Shown: positions 1 through 9,056, counted from the first letter of the stretch. The stretch: DNA of 64,000 nucleotides from Hydrogenophaga palleronii NBRC 102513 (GCF_001571225.1 NZ_BCTJ01000005.1:97699-161698), one strand, 5' to 3'. Notes: generated by a model from the sequence alone, not told the origin. Numbers and translations are program-made.

Positions 1-648
1 GCGCGCGTTTTCGCAGGCCCACTCCAGCTCGTCGAGGATGACGTGCTGCGACTCTTCCTGCCAGTGGTAGCGGAAGACGTCGCGGTAGAGCTCGGCGATG
101 TCGGCCGAGGGTTCGATGCTCTGGCGGTAGTGCACCTGGGTGAACAGTTCGATGTGGCAGGTGAGCGCCAGCACCGCCCAGGTGGAGGCCTCCAGCACCT
201 GCGACGCCACGGCGTTGGCGGTGGGCGCGAATGCGTAGCCCGGCGCCATGCCGTCGGCCGCCAGGCGCTCGATGCGGCGGAACAGCTCCTGGTGCTTGAG
301 TTCTTCGTCGGAGAAACGCACCAGCGCCTCCAGCGCCACCTGGTCGCCAAACCAGTGGCGGCGGCTGCACGACAGCATCTGGATGCCGATGAAACGTTCA
401 ACCAGGCCGAACATGTTGGCGTAGGTGCGGCCCTGCACCTGGCTCAAGCGCACGCGCTCCGTTGGCGTGAGGAATTCGAGCCGGCCGATGCGGGACAGGC
501 CTTCGGGCAGAAAAGGTTTGGACAGGTCGAGGCGGCGCGCGCGGATCACGTCGCGGTCGATGTCCCAGCGCACGCGGCGCGAGGCCGCAATGCATTGCGC
601 GTAGCGCTCGGTGTTGACGGTGGTCAGGCTCATGCGGTTCAGCTCCAT
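1..648 (-). CDS. Ferritin-like diiron protein, 3' end outside window
   Basis: 216 codons are present and the C-terminus lies beyond base 1. Two ExxH motifs typical of a ferritin-like diiron four-helix fold are visible: one in EELKHQELF (about residue 115) and one in EESQHVILDELEW (about residue 200). This is the pattern of AurF-like or manganese/iron carboxylate oxidases and stress ferritins; which one is not clear. The ATG at 646-648 is 10 bp after the patatin gene stop, so it is probably the third gene of a hydrolase-patatin-ferritin-like operon. An in-frame ATG at 633 is an alternative start. The fold is fairly sure, the substrate unknown. Confidence 0.7.
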   Translation of the reverse strand, partial: MELNRMSLTTVNTERYAQCIAASRRVRWDIDRDVIRARRLDLSKPFLPEGLSRIGRLEFLTPTERVRLSQVQGRTYANMFGLVERFIGIQMLSCSRRHWFGDQVALEALVRFSDEELKHQELFRRIERLAADGMAPGYAFAPTANAVASQVLEASTWAVLALTCHIELFTQVHYRQSIEPSADIAELYRDVFRYHWQEESQHVILDELEWACENAR

Positions 649-658
649 GGGGGTGCGG

Positions 659-1582
659 TCATTGAATGAAGGCCAGCGAGCCCGGCGCAAACGACGGTGC
701 AGGTGGTGCAGGTGCTGCGGGCGTTTCAGATGCCGCCTCCAGCGCGGCCACGATGTCGGGCAGGTGTGTTTCGGCCGCGTGCCAGCCGGCCTCGAACAGC
801 TCAGGCATGGCCGCGGTTTCCCACAGGCCAACGGGGCGCTTCAGGTGCAGCTCGATGTCGATCACCTTCTGCCCGGCGGCGCGTGCGGCGTGGGTGCGCG
901 CCTGCATCAGGTTGTTGATCAGCGTGGTGCTGGTCTGCGCCACCAGGTGCGAGACGCGGCCGATGCGGCGCGGCATGCGGCCCAGGAAACCAAGCGAGAG
1001 CACCACCTGCGCGTCGGCCGCGGCGGCGATGGGCAGCGGGTCGGACAAGACACCGTCCACCAGCCTCCGCCCACCGATGTCCACACTCGGAAACAGGATG
1101 GGCACGGCCATGCTGGCGCGCAGCGCGTCCACCACGCTGCCCTGCGTGAGCACCACCGGCAAGCCGGTGCCGGCTTCGGTGGCGGCCACGCGCAGCGGCG
1201 TGGGCAGTTGCTCCAGCCGAGCATCACCAAACGCGGCGCGGATGCGTTGTGCGATCAGCCGGTCGTCGCGCAGCGCAAAGCCGGCACCGAAACCGGCCAG
1301 CTTCGGCGCCACCAGTTGCAGGTAGGCGCGCCAGCGGCGTTGCTCGGTGAGTTCGGCCGACCACAGGGTGGTGGCCAGGCGCAGCGCGCTGCGGTCGTGC
1401 CGGCCTTGTGCGACCTGGGCACCGAACAGCGCGCCCGAGCTGCAGCCCACCACGAGATCGGGCCGGATGCCTTCGCGCGCCAACCGCTCGGCGATGCCGA
1501 GCGCGGCAATGCTGCGCACGCCGCCGCTGCCGAGCACGAGGGCCAGCCGGTGGGGCCGCGTGCCCACGATATGGCTGTTCAT
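659..1582 (-). CDS. Patatin-like phospholipase (RssA/NTE type)
   Basis: A 307-residue serine acyl hydrolase of the patatin family. The glycine-rich oxyanion loop GSGGVRS is at residues 18-24, the nucleophile elbow G-C-S-S-G at 46-50 (Ser48), and the catalytic aspartate lies in the VDGVLSDPLP stretch near residue 170. No signal peptide is seen, so it probably acts in the cytoplasm on membrane lipids. The start ATG overlaps the stop of the upstream alpha/beta hydrolase by 4 bp, indicating translational coupling. The family includes lysophospholipases and lipid acyl hydrolases; the exact lipid cannot be inferred. Confidence 0.88.
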   Translation of the reverse strand: MNSHIVGTRPHRLALVLGSGGVRSIAALGIAERLAREGIRPDLVVGCSSGALFGAQVAQGRHDRSALRLATTLWSAELTEQRRWRAYLQLVAPKLAGFGAGFALRDDRLIAQRIRAAFGDARLEQLPTPLRVAATEAGTGLPVVLTQGSVVDALRASMAVPILFPSVDIGGRRLVDGVLSDPLPIAAAADAQVVLSLGFLGRMPRRIGRVSHLVAQTSTTLINNLMQARTHAARAAGQKVIDIELHLKRPVGLWETAAMPELFEAGWHAAETHLPDIVAALEAASETPAAPAPPAPSFAPGSLAFIQ

Positions 1583-2517
1583 ACCGCCTCCTGATGGCCG
1601 AGGAAATTCACCACGCGGCGTATCACCGCCGGGTTGCGCACGAGGCGGTGGTGGCCGAGCCCGCGCGTGGCCTTGAGCTGTGCGGCCGGCATTGCAGCGG
1701 CCAACGCCAGGCCGTGCGCGAACGGAATCTCTGCGTCGTCTTCGTCGTGCACCAGCAGCGACGGCAGGTGCGCCTGGCGCGCCATCTCCACCACCGACAT
1801 GCGGCTCAGGTCCAGGCGCCCGCTGTAGCGCTCTTCGAACAGATCGCGCACCCGCTGCTGCACCGCGGGCGTGAGGCCCACGTGCTGCGCGTACATCTCA
1901 AGAAACCAGTGGCAATGCTGGAAGGGGCTGAAGAGCACCAGGCGTGCGGTGTCCAGCCCCCAGTCGCGGGCGGCGAACAGCGCCATGGCGGCGCCAAAGG
2001 AATGGCCGATCACCGCGTGCAGCGGCCCGGCATGGCGCGCGGCAACGGCCACGCCATTGGCAAACCCCACCATGTCGGTGCGGCGGCCCGACGAGCGTCC
2101 GTGCGCGGGCGCATCGAGGGCCACGACGCGGAACCCGGCGGCCACCAGCGCCAGCGCCAGGCGGCCCATGTGCGTGGCGTTGCCGCCCCAGCCGTGCACC
2201 AGCAACACGGCCGGACCCTGGCCCCATTCGTAGACCACGATCTCACCCGTGCCGCACACCAGGCGGCGGCTGCGTGTCTGTTCCCGCAGGGCCACCGGCC
2301 ACTTGCCGACGGGCGCGCGCGGCGGCGTGGCGAGTTGGCGGTAGGCCACACGCGCGGCCACGGCCGGTGCCCAGCGGCACAGCGCGGCGAAGGCGCGGCG
2401 CTGCCACGGCGTGCGCGGCGTTTCGGCAAAACGCCCCACGCGCAAACCGGGTTGCGGCAGCGGCAGGGTGGGCATGGTGTGGGGGGATTCGAGGGCGGTT
2501 GAGAACAGCAGTCTCAT
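1579..2517 (-). CDS. Alpha/beta-hydrolase family protein
   Basis: A 312-residue alpha/beta hydrolase. An oxyanion HGWGG is at about residues 109-113, the nucleophile elbow GHSFG at 171-175 (Ser173), a candidate acid in VHDEDDAE and the catalytic histidine in GLGHHR near the C-terminus. The start at 2517 is chosen because AGGA precedes it at normal spacing; a longer frame reaches 2565 without a better site. It is the first gene of the hydrolase-patatin-ferritin-like set, with a 4-bp overlap into the patatin gene. Linked lipase-type enzymes suggest lipid or ester turnover, but no substrate is evident. Confidence 0.85.
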   Translation of the reverse strand: MRLLFSTALESPHTMPTLPLPQPGLRVGRFAETPRTPWQRRAFAALCRWAPAVAARVAYRQLATPPRAPVGKWPVALREQTRSRRLVCGTGEIVVYEWGQGPAVLLVHGWGGNATHMGRLALALVAAGFRVVALDAPAHGRSSGRRTDMVGFANGVAVAARHAGPLHAVIGHSFGAAMALFAARDWGLDTARLVLFSPFQHCHWFLEMYAQHVGLTPAVQQRVRDLFEERYSGRLDLSRMSVVEMARQAHLPSLLVHDEDDAEIPFAHGLALAAAMPAAQLKATRGLGHHRLVRNPAVIRRVVNFLGHQEAV

Positions 2518-2705
2518 GGAGAGTCCTTGGGTGTTGCCACACACACCACGTGTGCAGCAGGGCACCCAATCTACCGACGCAGCGTGCGCGCAACCATGTG
2601 AAATTGGTCATGCCTGCGTGGCACTTCGGGGGCCGGAACCGGCCATCTTTCGAGGGGTTTTCAAGCGCCTCTTTTCGTGCGCTTCTCGTGCCCGTTCTTC
2701 GCGCT

Positions 2706-4487
2706 TCAAAGCGCCTGCAAGGCACTCAACAAGCGGGCGCTAGACACCGGCTTGATCAACAAGGGCAGGCCGTGCCGTGCCGCGGAGGCACGCAGCGCGG
2801 CGTGTGTCTCGCCGCTGATCAGCAGCACACGCAGGCCCAGCGTGCGCAGTTGCAGCGCCAGCTCCAAGCCCGAGGAGGCGTGCGGCAGGCGCTCGTCGCA
2901 GATCGCCGCATCGGCGAACGCCGCGTGTTCCAGCGCTTCCGCGGCGGTCTGCACCTGGCGCACCTGCAGGCCCCAGGCCAGCAACTGGTCTCGCGTGGCG
3001 CCGGCCACCAGGGCGTCGTCCTCCACCAGCAGCACCCGTTGGATCGCGAGCGTGGGCAAGGACCATGCCGGCGGCCCGGCCAGGGGCAACAAGGCGCCGG
3101 GCAACGACACCGGGTCTTGCGGCGCGTCGCTGCCGGCGTCGGGCGTGGCCGGCGGGCGCTCGGCCCGGGGCAGCGTCACCGTCATGCAGGTGCCCTGCCC
3201 CAGCGCCGAGCGCAGGGTGATGTCGCCATTCATCAGCCGCACCAGACGGCGTGCAATCGCCAGCCCCAGCCCCAGTCCCTGGCGTCGATCGCGCGCCTCG
3301 TTGTGCAGTTGCACGAACTCCTCGAACACGCGCGCCTGTGCCGCCGGCGCGATGCCCATGCCCGCATCGCGCAGCTGCAGCCGCCAGCGCGGGCCGTCGC
3401 TGCCACCAGCGTCACCATCACCCCGGCGCAAGGCCAGCAGCACGGTGCCGCCGCCGGGGGAGAACTTGATGGCGTTGTCCAGCAGGTTGGAGACCACGCG
3501 CCCGAGCATCAGGCCGTCGGCCAGCGCGAAAGCGTCGGGCCGCACCAGCGCCACGATGCGCACGCCCGCCGCCTCGGCCACCGCGCTGTGCTGGCGCACC
3601 AGGCTCCGCAGCAGCGGCGCGAGTTCGGTCGGCCGCAGCTCGGCCTGCACCACGCCCGAGTCCATGCGCGTCAGGTCCAGCACCTGCGAGAGCAGTTCGT
3701 CGAGCGCGCGCCACGACTGGTCGATGCCGTCGAGGGCGCGCAAGGCCGCGCGGTCCTGCGCGCGTTCGGCCAGGCGCTGCAAGGGCGCGAGGTAGAGGCC
3801 AATGGCGTGCACCGGCTGGCGCAGGTCGTGGCTCACCGCGGCGAAGAAGCGCGACTTGGCCAGGCCCAGCGCCGCCAGCGTGTTGGCCGCGGCCTCGGCG
3901 CGGCGGCGCTGCTCCACCTGGCGCAACACGCCGATCTCCTGCGTGCGGGACAGCACCACCATGGTCAACGTCATGAGCGCGCCGCCGGTGCCCATCATCG
4001 CCAGCAGCGGCGGGCCCTGCAGGCCGTCGGCGATCAGGCGCAGCGACGTGGGCAGCACCGCCAGGCACAGCGCCACGCTGGTGCGCACCACGTCGCCCGT
4101 GAGGCGCACCGCGATCAGCGTGGCGTTGCCGAGCAAGTAGCTCATCAGCACGGCGAGCATCGGCACGTTGCCCGGCACGTAGAGGAACCAGCAGGCGCTG
4201 CCCACGAAGGACATCAGCACCCACATGTAGCGGCGGTACACGCGCTGGCGGCGCCACTTGGGCAGGCTTCGAAACGCCGGGCGGTTGACGTGCCAGCCGC
4301 GCAGCAGGCCCATGCCGGCGATGACCGCGAACCACAGCACCGGCTGCTGCCACGGCAACGCGGTGGCGAACATGAAGACGCACAGCAGCTCGCAGGCGCG
4401 CAGCGCCCAGAGCGAGGCCACGGTGTGGGCGCTGTCCTCCGGGTCCGGGCGTTCGTCGGGCGCCGCGTGGATGGTGGCCTGGCTCAC
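2706..4487 (-). CDS. Hybrid sensor histidine kinase with C-terminal receiver
   Basis: 593 residues. Residues 25-180 form several hydrophobic membrane helices with almost no periplasmic loop. The dimerisation/phosphoacceptor segment has SHDLRQP with His220. The ATPase domain has the N box NLLDN (334-338), DAGMGI and GLGLGLA (404-410). A receiver domain begins near 483 with acidic pair ED(490-491), phosphoacceptor Asp531 in CDERLP and the conserved Lys in LLIKPV. The start overlaps the stop of the response regulator gene by 4 bp, so the two form a coupled two-component system. The membrane sensor type suggests an intramembrane or membrane-associated signal; the signal is unknown. Confidence 0.92.
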   Translation of the reverse strand: MSQATIHAAPDERPDPEDSAHTVASLWALRACELLCVFMFATALPWQQPVLWFAVIAGMGLLRGWHVNRPAFRSLPKWRRQRVYRRYMWVLMSFVGSACWFLYVPGNVPMLAVLMSYLLGNATLIAVRLTGDVVRTSVALCLAVLPTSLRLIADGLQGPPLLAMMGTGGALMTLTMVVLSRTQEIGVLRQVEQRRRAEAAANTLAALGLAKSRFFAAVSHDLRQPVHAIGLYLAPLQRLAERAQDRAALRALDGIDQSWRALDELLSQVLDLTRMDSGVVQAELRPTELAPLLRSLVRQHSAVAEAAGVRIVALVRPDAFALADGLMLGRVVSNLLDNAIKFSPGGGTVLLALRRGDGDAGGSDGPRWRLQLRDAGMGIAPAAQARVFEEFVQLHNEARDRRQGLGLGLAIARRLVRLMNGDITLRSALGQGTCMTVTLPRAERPPATPDAGSDAPQDPVSLPGALLPLAGPPAWSLPTLAIQRVLLVEDDALVAGATRDQLLAWGLQVRQVQTAAEALEHAAFADAAICDERLPHASSGLELALQLRTLGLRVLLISGETHAALRASAARHGLPLLIKPVSSARLLSALQAL

Positions 4488-5149
4488 AGACGCTCGGCGT
4501 CGAGCTGCGCCGCCTGCGTGCGGTTGGACACCTGCAGCGCCTTGAAGATCTCGCTCATGTGGTTCTTCACCGTGCCTTCGCTGATGCCCAGCGTGCGCGC
4601 GATGAGCTTGTTGCTCATGCCCTGGCGCAGCAGCTGGCGCACCTCTTCCATGCGCGGCGTCAACACCACCTCGGGCCGCCGCGCCTGCGGCGCACGGTGC
4701 GCAAACGGCAGCTTGTGGCCGAGCAAGGCGGCGTGGATGGCGGCGCTGATCTGCACCGACGGCGCACTCTTGGGGACGAAGGCGTGCACGCTGGCGATGT
4801 CGAGCGTGCGCCGCACCACGTCGGGCGAGGTGAGGGCCGAAATCACCACCAGCGGCAGGCCCGGGTGCACGTGCGCCAGCTCGGCCAGGCGGGCGCCACG
4901 CTCCATGCCGGGCATGTTCAGATCCACCAGCGCGAGGCGCGCGCCGGGGTGGCGGCGCGCGGCGCGCATCAGCGCGTCACCGTCGTCCACCTCCAGGCAA
5001 TGCACCTCGCCGAGCACGGCGGCCACGAGGCTGCGCATGCCGTCGCGCACCAGGGCGTGGTCGTCGGCAATGAGGACGGTGACCGCGGCGGTGGATGGGG
5101 CATCGCCCCACCCCGCCACAGAAGGAGAAGCATCAAGACACACACCCAC
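4484..5149 (-). CDS. NarL/FixJ-type response regulator
   Basis: 221 residues. The receiver domain (about 23-140) has the acidic pair ADD(28-30), phosphoacceptor Asp76 in VDLNMPG and the conserved Lys in FVPKS. The C-terminal LuxR-type helix-turn-helix (about 155-215) contains LTPRMEEVRQLL and ISEGTVKNHMSEIF. It precedes the hybrid kinase in the transcript and overlaps it by 4 bp, so it is the likely output partner. The kinase also carries its own receiver, so phosphate may pass through two receivers or the kinase receiver may modulate signalling. Confidence 0.93.
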   Translation of the reverse strand: MGVCLDASPSVAGWGDAPSTAAVTVLIADDHALVRDGMRSLVAAVLGEVHCLEVDDGDALMRAARRHPGARLALVDLNMPGMERGARLAELAHVHPGLPLVVISALTSPDVVRRTLDIASVHAFVPKSAPSVQISAAIHAALLGHKLPFAHRAPQARRPEVVLTPRMEEVRQLLRQGMSNKLIARTLGISEGTVKNHMSEIFKALQVSNRTQAAQLDAERL

Positions 5150-5239
5150 ATCTTCGGAGCGGGTGACCGGCCTGTCTTGGCAACCCGTGCGCGAATGATG
5201 TGCAATGCGCGCAGCGCGATCAACGGAGAGGCCATCCCC

Positions 5240-6073
5240 TCACGCCGGCGCGCGCTGTTCCGTGATGTGGGCCGACACACACAACCAGCGGCCGCCGGGC
5301 TGCCGGTGCCAGATGTCGGTGTAGCGAGCCACGCCCTGGCGCCCGTCCTTGAGCGTGTAGGCGTTCTCGGCGTGGATCAGCGCCACGTCGTGGAAGCACC
5401 GCACGCTCACCCGGCCCACCGGGAAAGACCGCATGTGCGTGGCGTAGGAGCCTTGCGCGAAGCGGGCCAGCGCCGCGGCACGGTCCGACAGCGTGCCGTC
5501 GTCCTGCACGGCGTTGTACTCGGGCGCAAAGTGCGCGGCGTACCAGGCCACGTCGGCCGCGCGGTAAGCCTGCACGTACTGCTCGTTCAGCGCCTGCAGC
5601 AGCAACAGCGTGGGGCCGACCGGGTCCTGTCCGGTCCAGGGTGCATGGGCCGGTGCCACGCCCGGCGGCGGCACGGTGGGCACGTCGTCTTGCACGGGCG
5701 TGTGCTGGCTGTTGACCAGGCGCCAGGCCGAGTCCCTTTGCAGGTACACATCGGTGCAGCGACATCGTGTGGGTGCACCGCCACCGCTTGGCGGCGTCTG
5801 CAACAGCGTGCCCTGCAGCAGCGCAACAGGCCCGTACCGCCGCACGCTGATGCCATTGCACGCCGCGCTGCGCAGCACCGGCGCGCACCGGAGCGCCAGG
5901 TAATCGGTGCGGTCCAGCCAGGCGCCGTCGCTGCCGGTGAAGCGGAAATCGGCGTCCACCAGCGCGTCGGTGAACGCCGCATCGGGTACCACCAGGGTTT
6001 GCAGCGCGCGCCGGTGCAGGGCCTGCAGCTCGGCAGGTGCCTCGTGCACGGACAGGGGCGATGGGCTGGGCAT
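5240..6073 (-). CDS. Tandem SnoaL/NTF2-like domain protein
   Basis: 277 residues that read as two NTF2-like (SnoaL, DUF4440-type) cone folds in tandem. The second half has the usual pattern: NEQYVQAYRAADVAWYAAHFAPEY written in pieces (NEQYVQAYR, then W-Y near 190), RAAALARFAQG, and a closing strand ending YTDIWHRQPGGRWLCVSAH. Family members include polyketide cyclases, dehydratases and scavenging enzymes as well as non-enzymes, so no reaction is proposed. It is divergent from an AraC regulator across 216 bp, which may control it. A much longer open frame upstream of 6073 is antisense to the AraC gene and is not coding. Confidence 0.7.
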   Translation of the reverse strand: MPSPSPLSVHEAPAELQALHRRALQTLVVPDAAFTDALVDADFRFTGSDGAWLDRTDYLALRCAPVLRSAACNGISVRRYGPVALLQGTLLQTPPSGGGAPTRCRCTDVYLQRDSAWRLVNSQHTPVQDDVPTVPPPGVAPAHAPWTGQDPVGPTLLLLQALNEQYVQAYRAADVAWYAAHFAPEYNAVQDDGTLSDRAAALARFAQGSYATHMRSFPVGRVSVRCFHDVALIHAENAYTLKDGRQGVARYTDIWHRQPGGRWLCVSAHITEQRAPA

Positions 6074-6289
6074 GCCGGCATCATGGTCTTGCGCGGGCGC
6101 GGTGTCTTCGCAGTGCGTGCGCCGTGCCTTGGCAAAGCGCGCAGCCTGCACACCTTGAGCCGGCGCCGGCCATCGCCACGCTGCGCCTGGGTGCATATTC
6201 ACGCCCGCTTGTGGGCGGCTGCCGGAAATTTCATACTGTCGGGCGCGCAACATCCTGCGGGGTGTGCGCAGAACCCGGAGACAGACACC

Positions 6290-7237
6290 ATGCTGATGCA
6301 ATGGTCCACCGACAGCGTGCCCGCGGCGGTTCGCTTTGACGAATGGCACGCGGCGTGCTGCGAGCACGTGTACGCACTCACCCCACAACGCCAGGCACAC
6401 CAACCCTTCCAGGGCAGCATTGCGCGGCACCAGCTCGGCGCGCTGGACGTGACCGACATCCGCTGCGACGGCCACGTGGTGCAGCGGCGCGAGCAGGACA
6501 TCGCCGATGGCCCGGGCGACACCTATTACATCTACCTGCAGCGCGAGGGCCGCGTGTGGTTCGACCAGCGTGGCCGCCACTGCGTGGTTGAGGCGGGTGA
6601 CATCGTCATTGCCGACCCCAATCTCGCGTTCAGCACCGGGGTCGAAGACCGCTTCGATTTCCGCCTCTGGCGCATCCAGCGCGAACGCCTGCGTCCGCTG
6701 CTCGCCCTGCCTTCGGGCGACCTGCCCATGCTGCGCATCGGCCGCGAGCAGGCCGAGCGCCACCTGATTGCGAGCTGGCTCGACAGCTTGCTGCACCACC
6801 ATGACCACCTGACGCCACAGAACCTGGACATGGCCGTGGGCACGCTCTGTGCGCTGGTGGCCAGCAGTGCCGGCGCGGCACCCGAGTGGCGCGAGCACGG
6901 CCAGTTGGCGCGGCGCCGCGCCCTGCTGCTGCGGGTGCAACAGTGGGTGGAACAACACGCGGGCGACATGGGCCTGCGGCCACAGCAGGCGGCGGGCCAG
7001 TTCGGCTTGTCGCTGCGCACGCTGCACCAGCTGTTTGCGCTGTCGGACTGCAGCTTCCATGCCTTCCTCACGCGTGCCCGGCTGGCACGCGCGCACACGA
7101 TGCTGTGCGACCCGGCCTCGCGCCACCTCGGCACGGCAGAGATCGGGTTTGCGGCCGGCTTCGGCGAGGTGTCCACCTTCTACCGGCGCTTCCGCGAGCG
7201 CTACGGCATGACACCCGGGGAATTGCGCGCCGGCTGA
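6290..7237 (+). CDS. AraC-family transcriptional regulator
   Basis: 315 residues. The N-terminal part resembles the AraC-binding-like cupin domain (AraC_binding_2, about 10-190). The C-terminal part (about 215-312) has two helix-turn-helix units, ending in EIGFAAGFGEVSTFYRRFRE and YGMTPGELR, the AraC signature. A GGAG sits about 10 bases before the ATG. The divergent NTF2-like gene is the closest candidate target. Effector unknown. Confidence 0.92.
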   Translation: MLMQWSTDSVPAAVRFDEWHAACCEHVYALTPQRQAHQPFQGSIARHQLGALDVTDIRCDGHVVQRREQDIADGPGDTYYIYLQREGRVWFDQRGRHCVVEAGDIVIADPNLAFSTGVEDRFDFRLWRIQRERLRPLLALPSGDLPMLRIGREQAERHLIASWLDSLLHHHDHLTPQNLDMAVGTLCALVASSAGAAPEWREHGQLARRRALLLRVQQWVEQHAGDMGLRPQQAAGQFGLSLRTLHQLFALSDCSFHAFLTRARLARAHTMLCDPASRHLGTAEIGFAAGFGEVSTFYRRFRERYGMTPGELRAG

Positions 7238-7327
7238 AGCGCGCGCGCCACTCTGGGCCGGCCATCAAGTTCGGCACTGCGTGGCCGATACACAAGGCAT
7301 TCCTTTTTGCCAACCGAGACCAGCCCC

Positions 7328-7531
7328 ATGGACGTTTCTCCCGCCGCACTCGTGCACGCCGTCGCCGCCATGAAGCACGACCAGGCCACCAGCGAAGTGC
7401 AGATCGAGGTGCTGAAGAAGGCCATGGACATCCAGTCTTCCAGCGCCATGGCCATGCTCAACGCGCTGCCGGCCCAGTTGCCACTGGCCAGCGGCGGTGC
7501 GCTCGGCACCCAGGTCAACACCCTGGTTTGA
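7328..7531 (+). CDS. YjfB-family putative motility protein
   Basis: A 67-residue protein matching the short YjfB family: a helical N-terminus (VSPAALVHAVAAMKHDQ), a central VQIEVLKKAMDIQ block, then a Leu/Ala/Pro-rich tail ending GTQVNTLV. The family is labelled as putative motility proteins; the function is not established. The ATG at 7328 fits the family N-terminus better than an upstream TTG at 7307. No flagellar genes are in the window. Confidence 0.7.
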   Translation: MDVSPAALVHAVAAMKHDQATSEVQIEVLKKAMDIQSSSAMAMLNALPAQLPLASGGALGTQVNTLV

Positions 7532-7549
7532 AGCGGCCGCGCGCCCGGC

Positions 7550-8446
7550 TCAGCCGGACTTGCGCGAAGCCTCGCGCATCAGCTCGATGAAGCGCTGCGC
7601 ACCCAGCCCCATCGGGCGCTCGGTGTGCCACACCACGTCCACCCACACGCGCAGCTGGTTGCTCACGTTGCCGAAGCGGATTTCCATCAACGTGCCCGCC
7701 CCCACCAGCGGCTCGATCAGGCTGCGCGGCAGGTAGGCCCAGCCCAGGCCAGCCTGCACCAGGCTCAGCGTGGCGAGGTGGCTGTCGGTGCGCCAGATGT
7801 GGCGCGCCACCATCAGCCGCGGATCGCGCGCGCCCGGGTCGCGGCTCACCACCGCGATCTGGCGGATGTCGATCAGGTCGTTGAGCTGCATCTGCCCCTG
7901 GCGCGACTGCGCCGCCGGGTGGTCGGGGGAGATCACCGCCACCAGAATCTCCTGCCCAAGCTCCTGGAAGCCTTCGCGCTCGTCGGTACCGGGCCGCTCG
8001 AACACCAGCGCCAGTTGCGCCTCACCGGCGTGCAGCTGGCGCAGCGCGTCGGCCTGCGGCGCCGAGCGCACCTCGACGATCAGGGCCGGGTACTCCTCAG
8101 CCAGCACCGCCAGCGGCTGGCTCCAGGGGGCAGACAACAGTTCGGGCGCAATGGCAATGGTGAGCTTGTGCTCCAGCCCCTGGTGCAGGCCCTCGGCGTG
8201 TGCCTGCAGTTGGCGCAGCTGGCTGGCGATCTGGCGCGCCTGCGGCTCCAGCGCGCGCGCCACGTCGGTCGGCCGCGGCTCGCGCGCGCTGCGGTCGAAC
8301 AGCGCCAGATCGAGCTCGGCCTCCAGGTTGGCAATCGTCATGCTGATGGCGGAAGGCACGCGGCCCAGTTGCCGCGCGGCGGCCGAAAACGAACCGCTGT
8401 CGAGCACCGCAAGAAACACCCGCACGTTGTCGCTGGAAAAGGCCAT
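7550..8446 (-). CDS. LysR-family regulator of the PACE efflux gene
   Basis: 298 residues. Winged helix-turn-helix at 5-65 (FSAAARQLGRVPSAISMTIANLE) and a LysR substrate-binding domain over the rest. It is divergent from the PACE efflux gene, the usual layout of AceR-AceI type pairs, in which the LysR protein senses the transported biocide and activates the pump gene. A 13-bp T-N11-A palindrome lies 14 bp upstream of its start codon. Assignment as the pump's regulator is from context. Confidence 0.9.
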   Translation of the reverse strand: MAFSSDNVRVFLAVLDSGSFSAAARQLGRVPSAISMTIANLEAELDLALFDRSAREPRPTDVARALEPQARQIASQLRQLQAHAEGLHQGLEHKLTIAIAPELLSAPWSQPLAVLAEEYPALIVEVRSAPQADALRQLHAGEAQLALVFERPGTDEREGFQELGQEILVAVISPDHPAAQSRQGQMQLNDLIDIRQIAVVSRDPGARDPRLMVARHIWRTDSHLATLSLVQAGLGWAYLPRSLIEPLVGAGTLMEIRFGNVSNQLRVWVDVVWHTERPMGLGAQRFIELMREASRKSG

Positions 8447-8459
8447 GGCGCCGAACTTA

Positions 8460-8472
8460 TCAGAATTTCTGA
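8460..8472. promoter_or_regulatory. LysR T-N11-A operator candidate
   Basis: TCAGAATTTCTGA is a perfect 6-bp inverted repeat around one base, and it fits the T-N11-A LysR consensus. It lies between the LysR gene (start 8446) and the efflux gene (start 8569). The surrounding segment is AT-richer than neighbouring DNA, as expected for a divergent promoter. Confidence 0.6.
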
Positions 8473-8568
8473 AAGTATCTGACTTTTGTCGTCAGTCAGG
8501 CTGCCATACCATACCCCCTATCGTTCGGCGCCAATCCGGCCCCGGCCCCCGTTTCCTGGAGAAATGCC

Positions 8569-9006
8569 ATGCAAGGCATCAAACGCAAAGTCGTCTACAT
8601 CACCCTGTACGAAATCATCGCCATCAGCATGTCCACCATCGGCCTGGCCCTGTTGTCGGGCTCCGGCATGAGCCATGCCAGCGTGGCCGCCGTCGCGGCC
8701 TCGGCCATCGCCGTGGTCTGGAACCTGGTCTACAACACCTTGTTCGAGCGCTGGGAAGCGCGCCAGGCCAAGCGCGGCCGCAGCATCGCGCGCCGGGTGG
8801 CGCACGCCGTCGGTTTCGAAGGTGGCCTGGTCATCACCCTGGTGCCGCTGTTCGCCTGGTGGCTGGAGATCTCGCTCTGGCAGGCCTTCGTGCTGGACCT
8901 GGGCCTGATCGTGTTCTTCCTGGTCTACACCTTCGTCTTCAACCTGCTGTTCGACCGCATCTTCGGCCTGCCCAGCTCGGCCCAGCCGGCACCGCAAGGC
9001 GCCTGA
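8569..9006 (+). CDS. PACE-family multidrug/biocide efflux transporter
   Basis: 145 residues with four predicted membrane helices made of two bacterial transmembrane pair repeats. Repeat 1 has YEIIAISMSTIGLAL, then WNLVYNTLFERWE; repeat 2 has FEGGLVITLVPLFAWW, then YTFVFNLLFDRIFG. Glu15, the residue essential for proton-coupled transport in AceI, is present. PACE proteins are inner-membrane proton antiporters for chlorhexidine, acriflavine or short-chain diamines. A divergent LysR gene supports the assignment. The native substrate cannot be told from sequence. Confidence 0.92.
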   Translation: MQGIKRKVVYITLYEIIAISMSTIGLALLSGSGMSHASVAAVAASAIAVVWNLVYNTLFERWEARQAKRGRSIARRVAHAVGFEGGLVITLVPLFAWWLEISLWQAFVLDLGLIVFFLVYTFVFNLLFDRIFGLPSSAQPAPQGA

Positions 9007-9056
9007 AGCGCCAGCCATGGGCGGCCATCCCGCGCCTCCATAGAAGGAACCCGCTC

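Noticed and set aside
2560..2705. Repeats of gcgcttc/gcgcctc motifs in the intergenic region after the kinase gene
   Set aside because: Too short and imperfect to call a defined element.
1944..5198. 1084-codon open frame on the plus strand
   Set aside because: Antisense to the hydrolase, kinase and regulator genes; composition is a GC-rich shadow with no family motifs.
4559..6289. Long upstream extension of the AraC frame
   Set aside because: Crosses the regulator and NTF2-like genes in antisense; the family N-terminus and ribosome site fix the start at 6290.
5240..7126. 628-codon minus-strand frame
   Set aside because: Only 5240-6073 looks like protein; the rest is antisense of the AraC gene.
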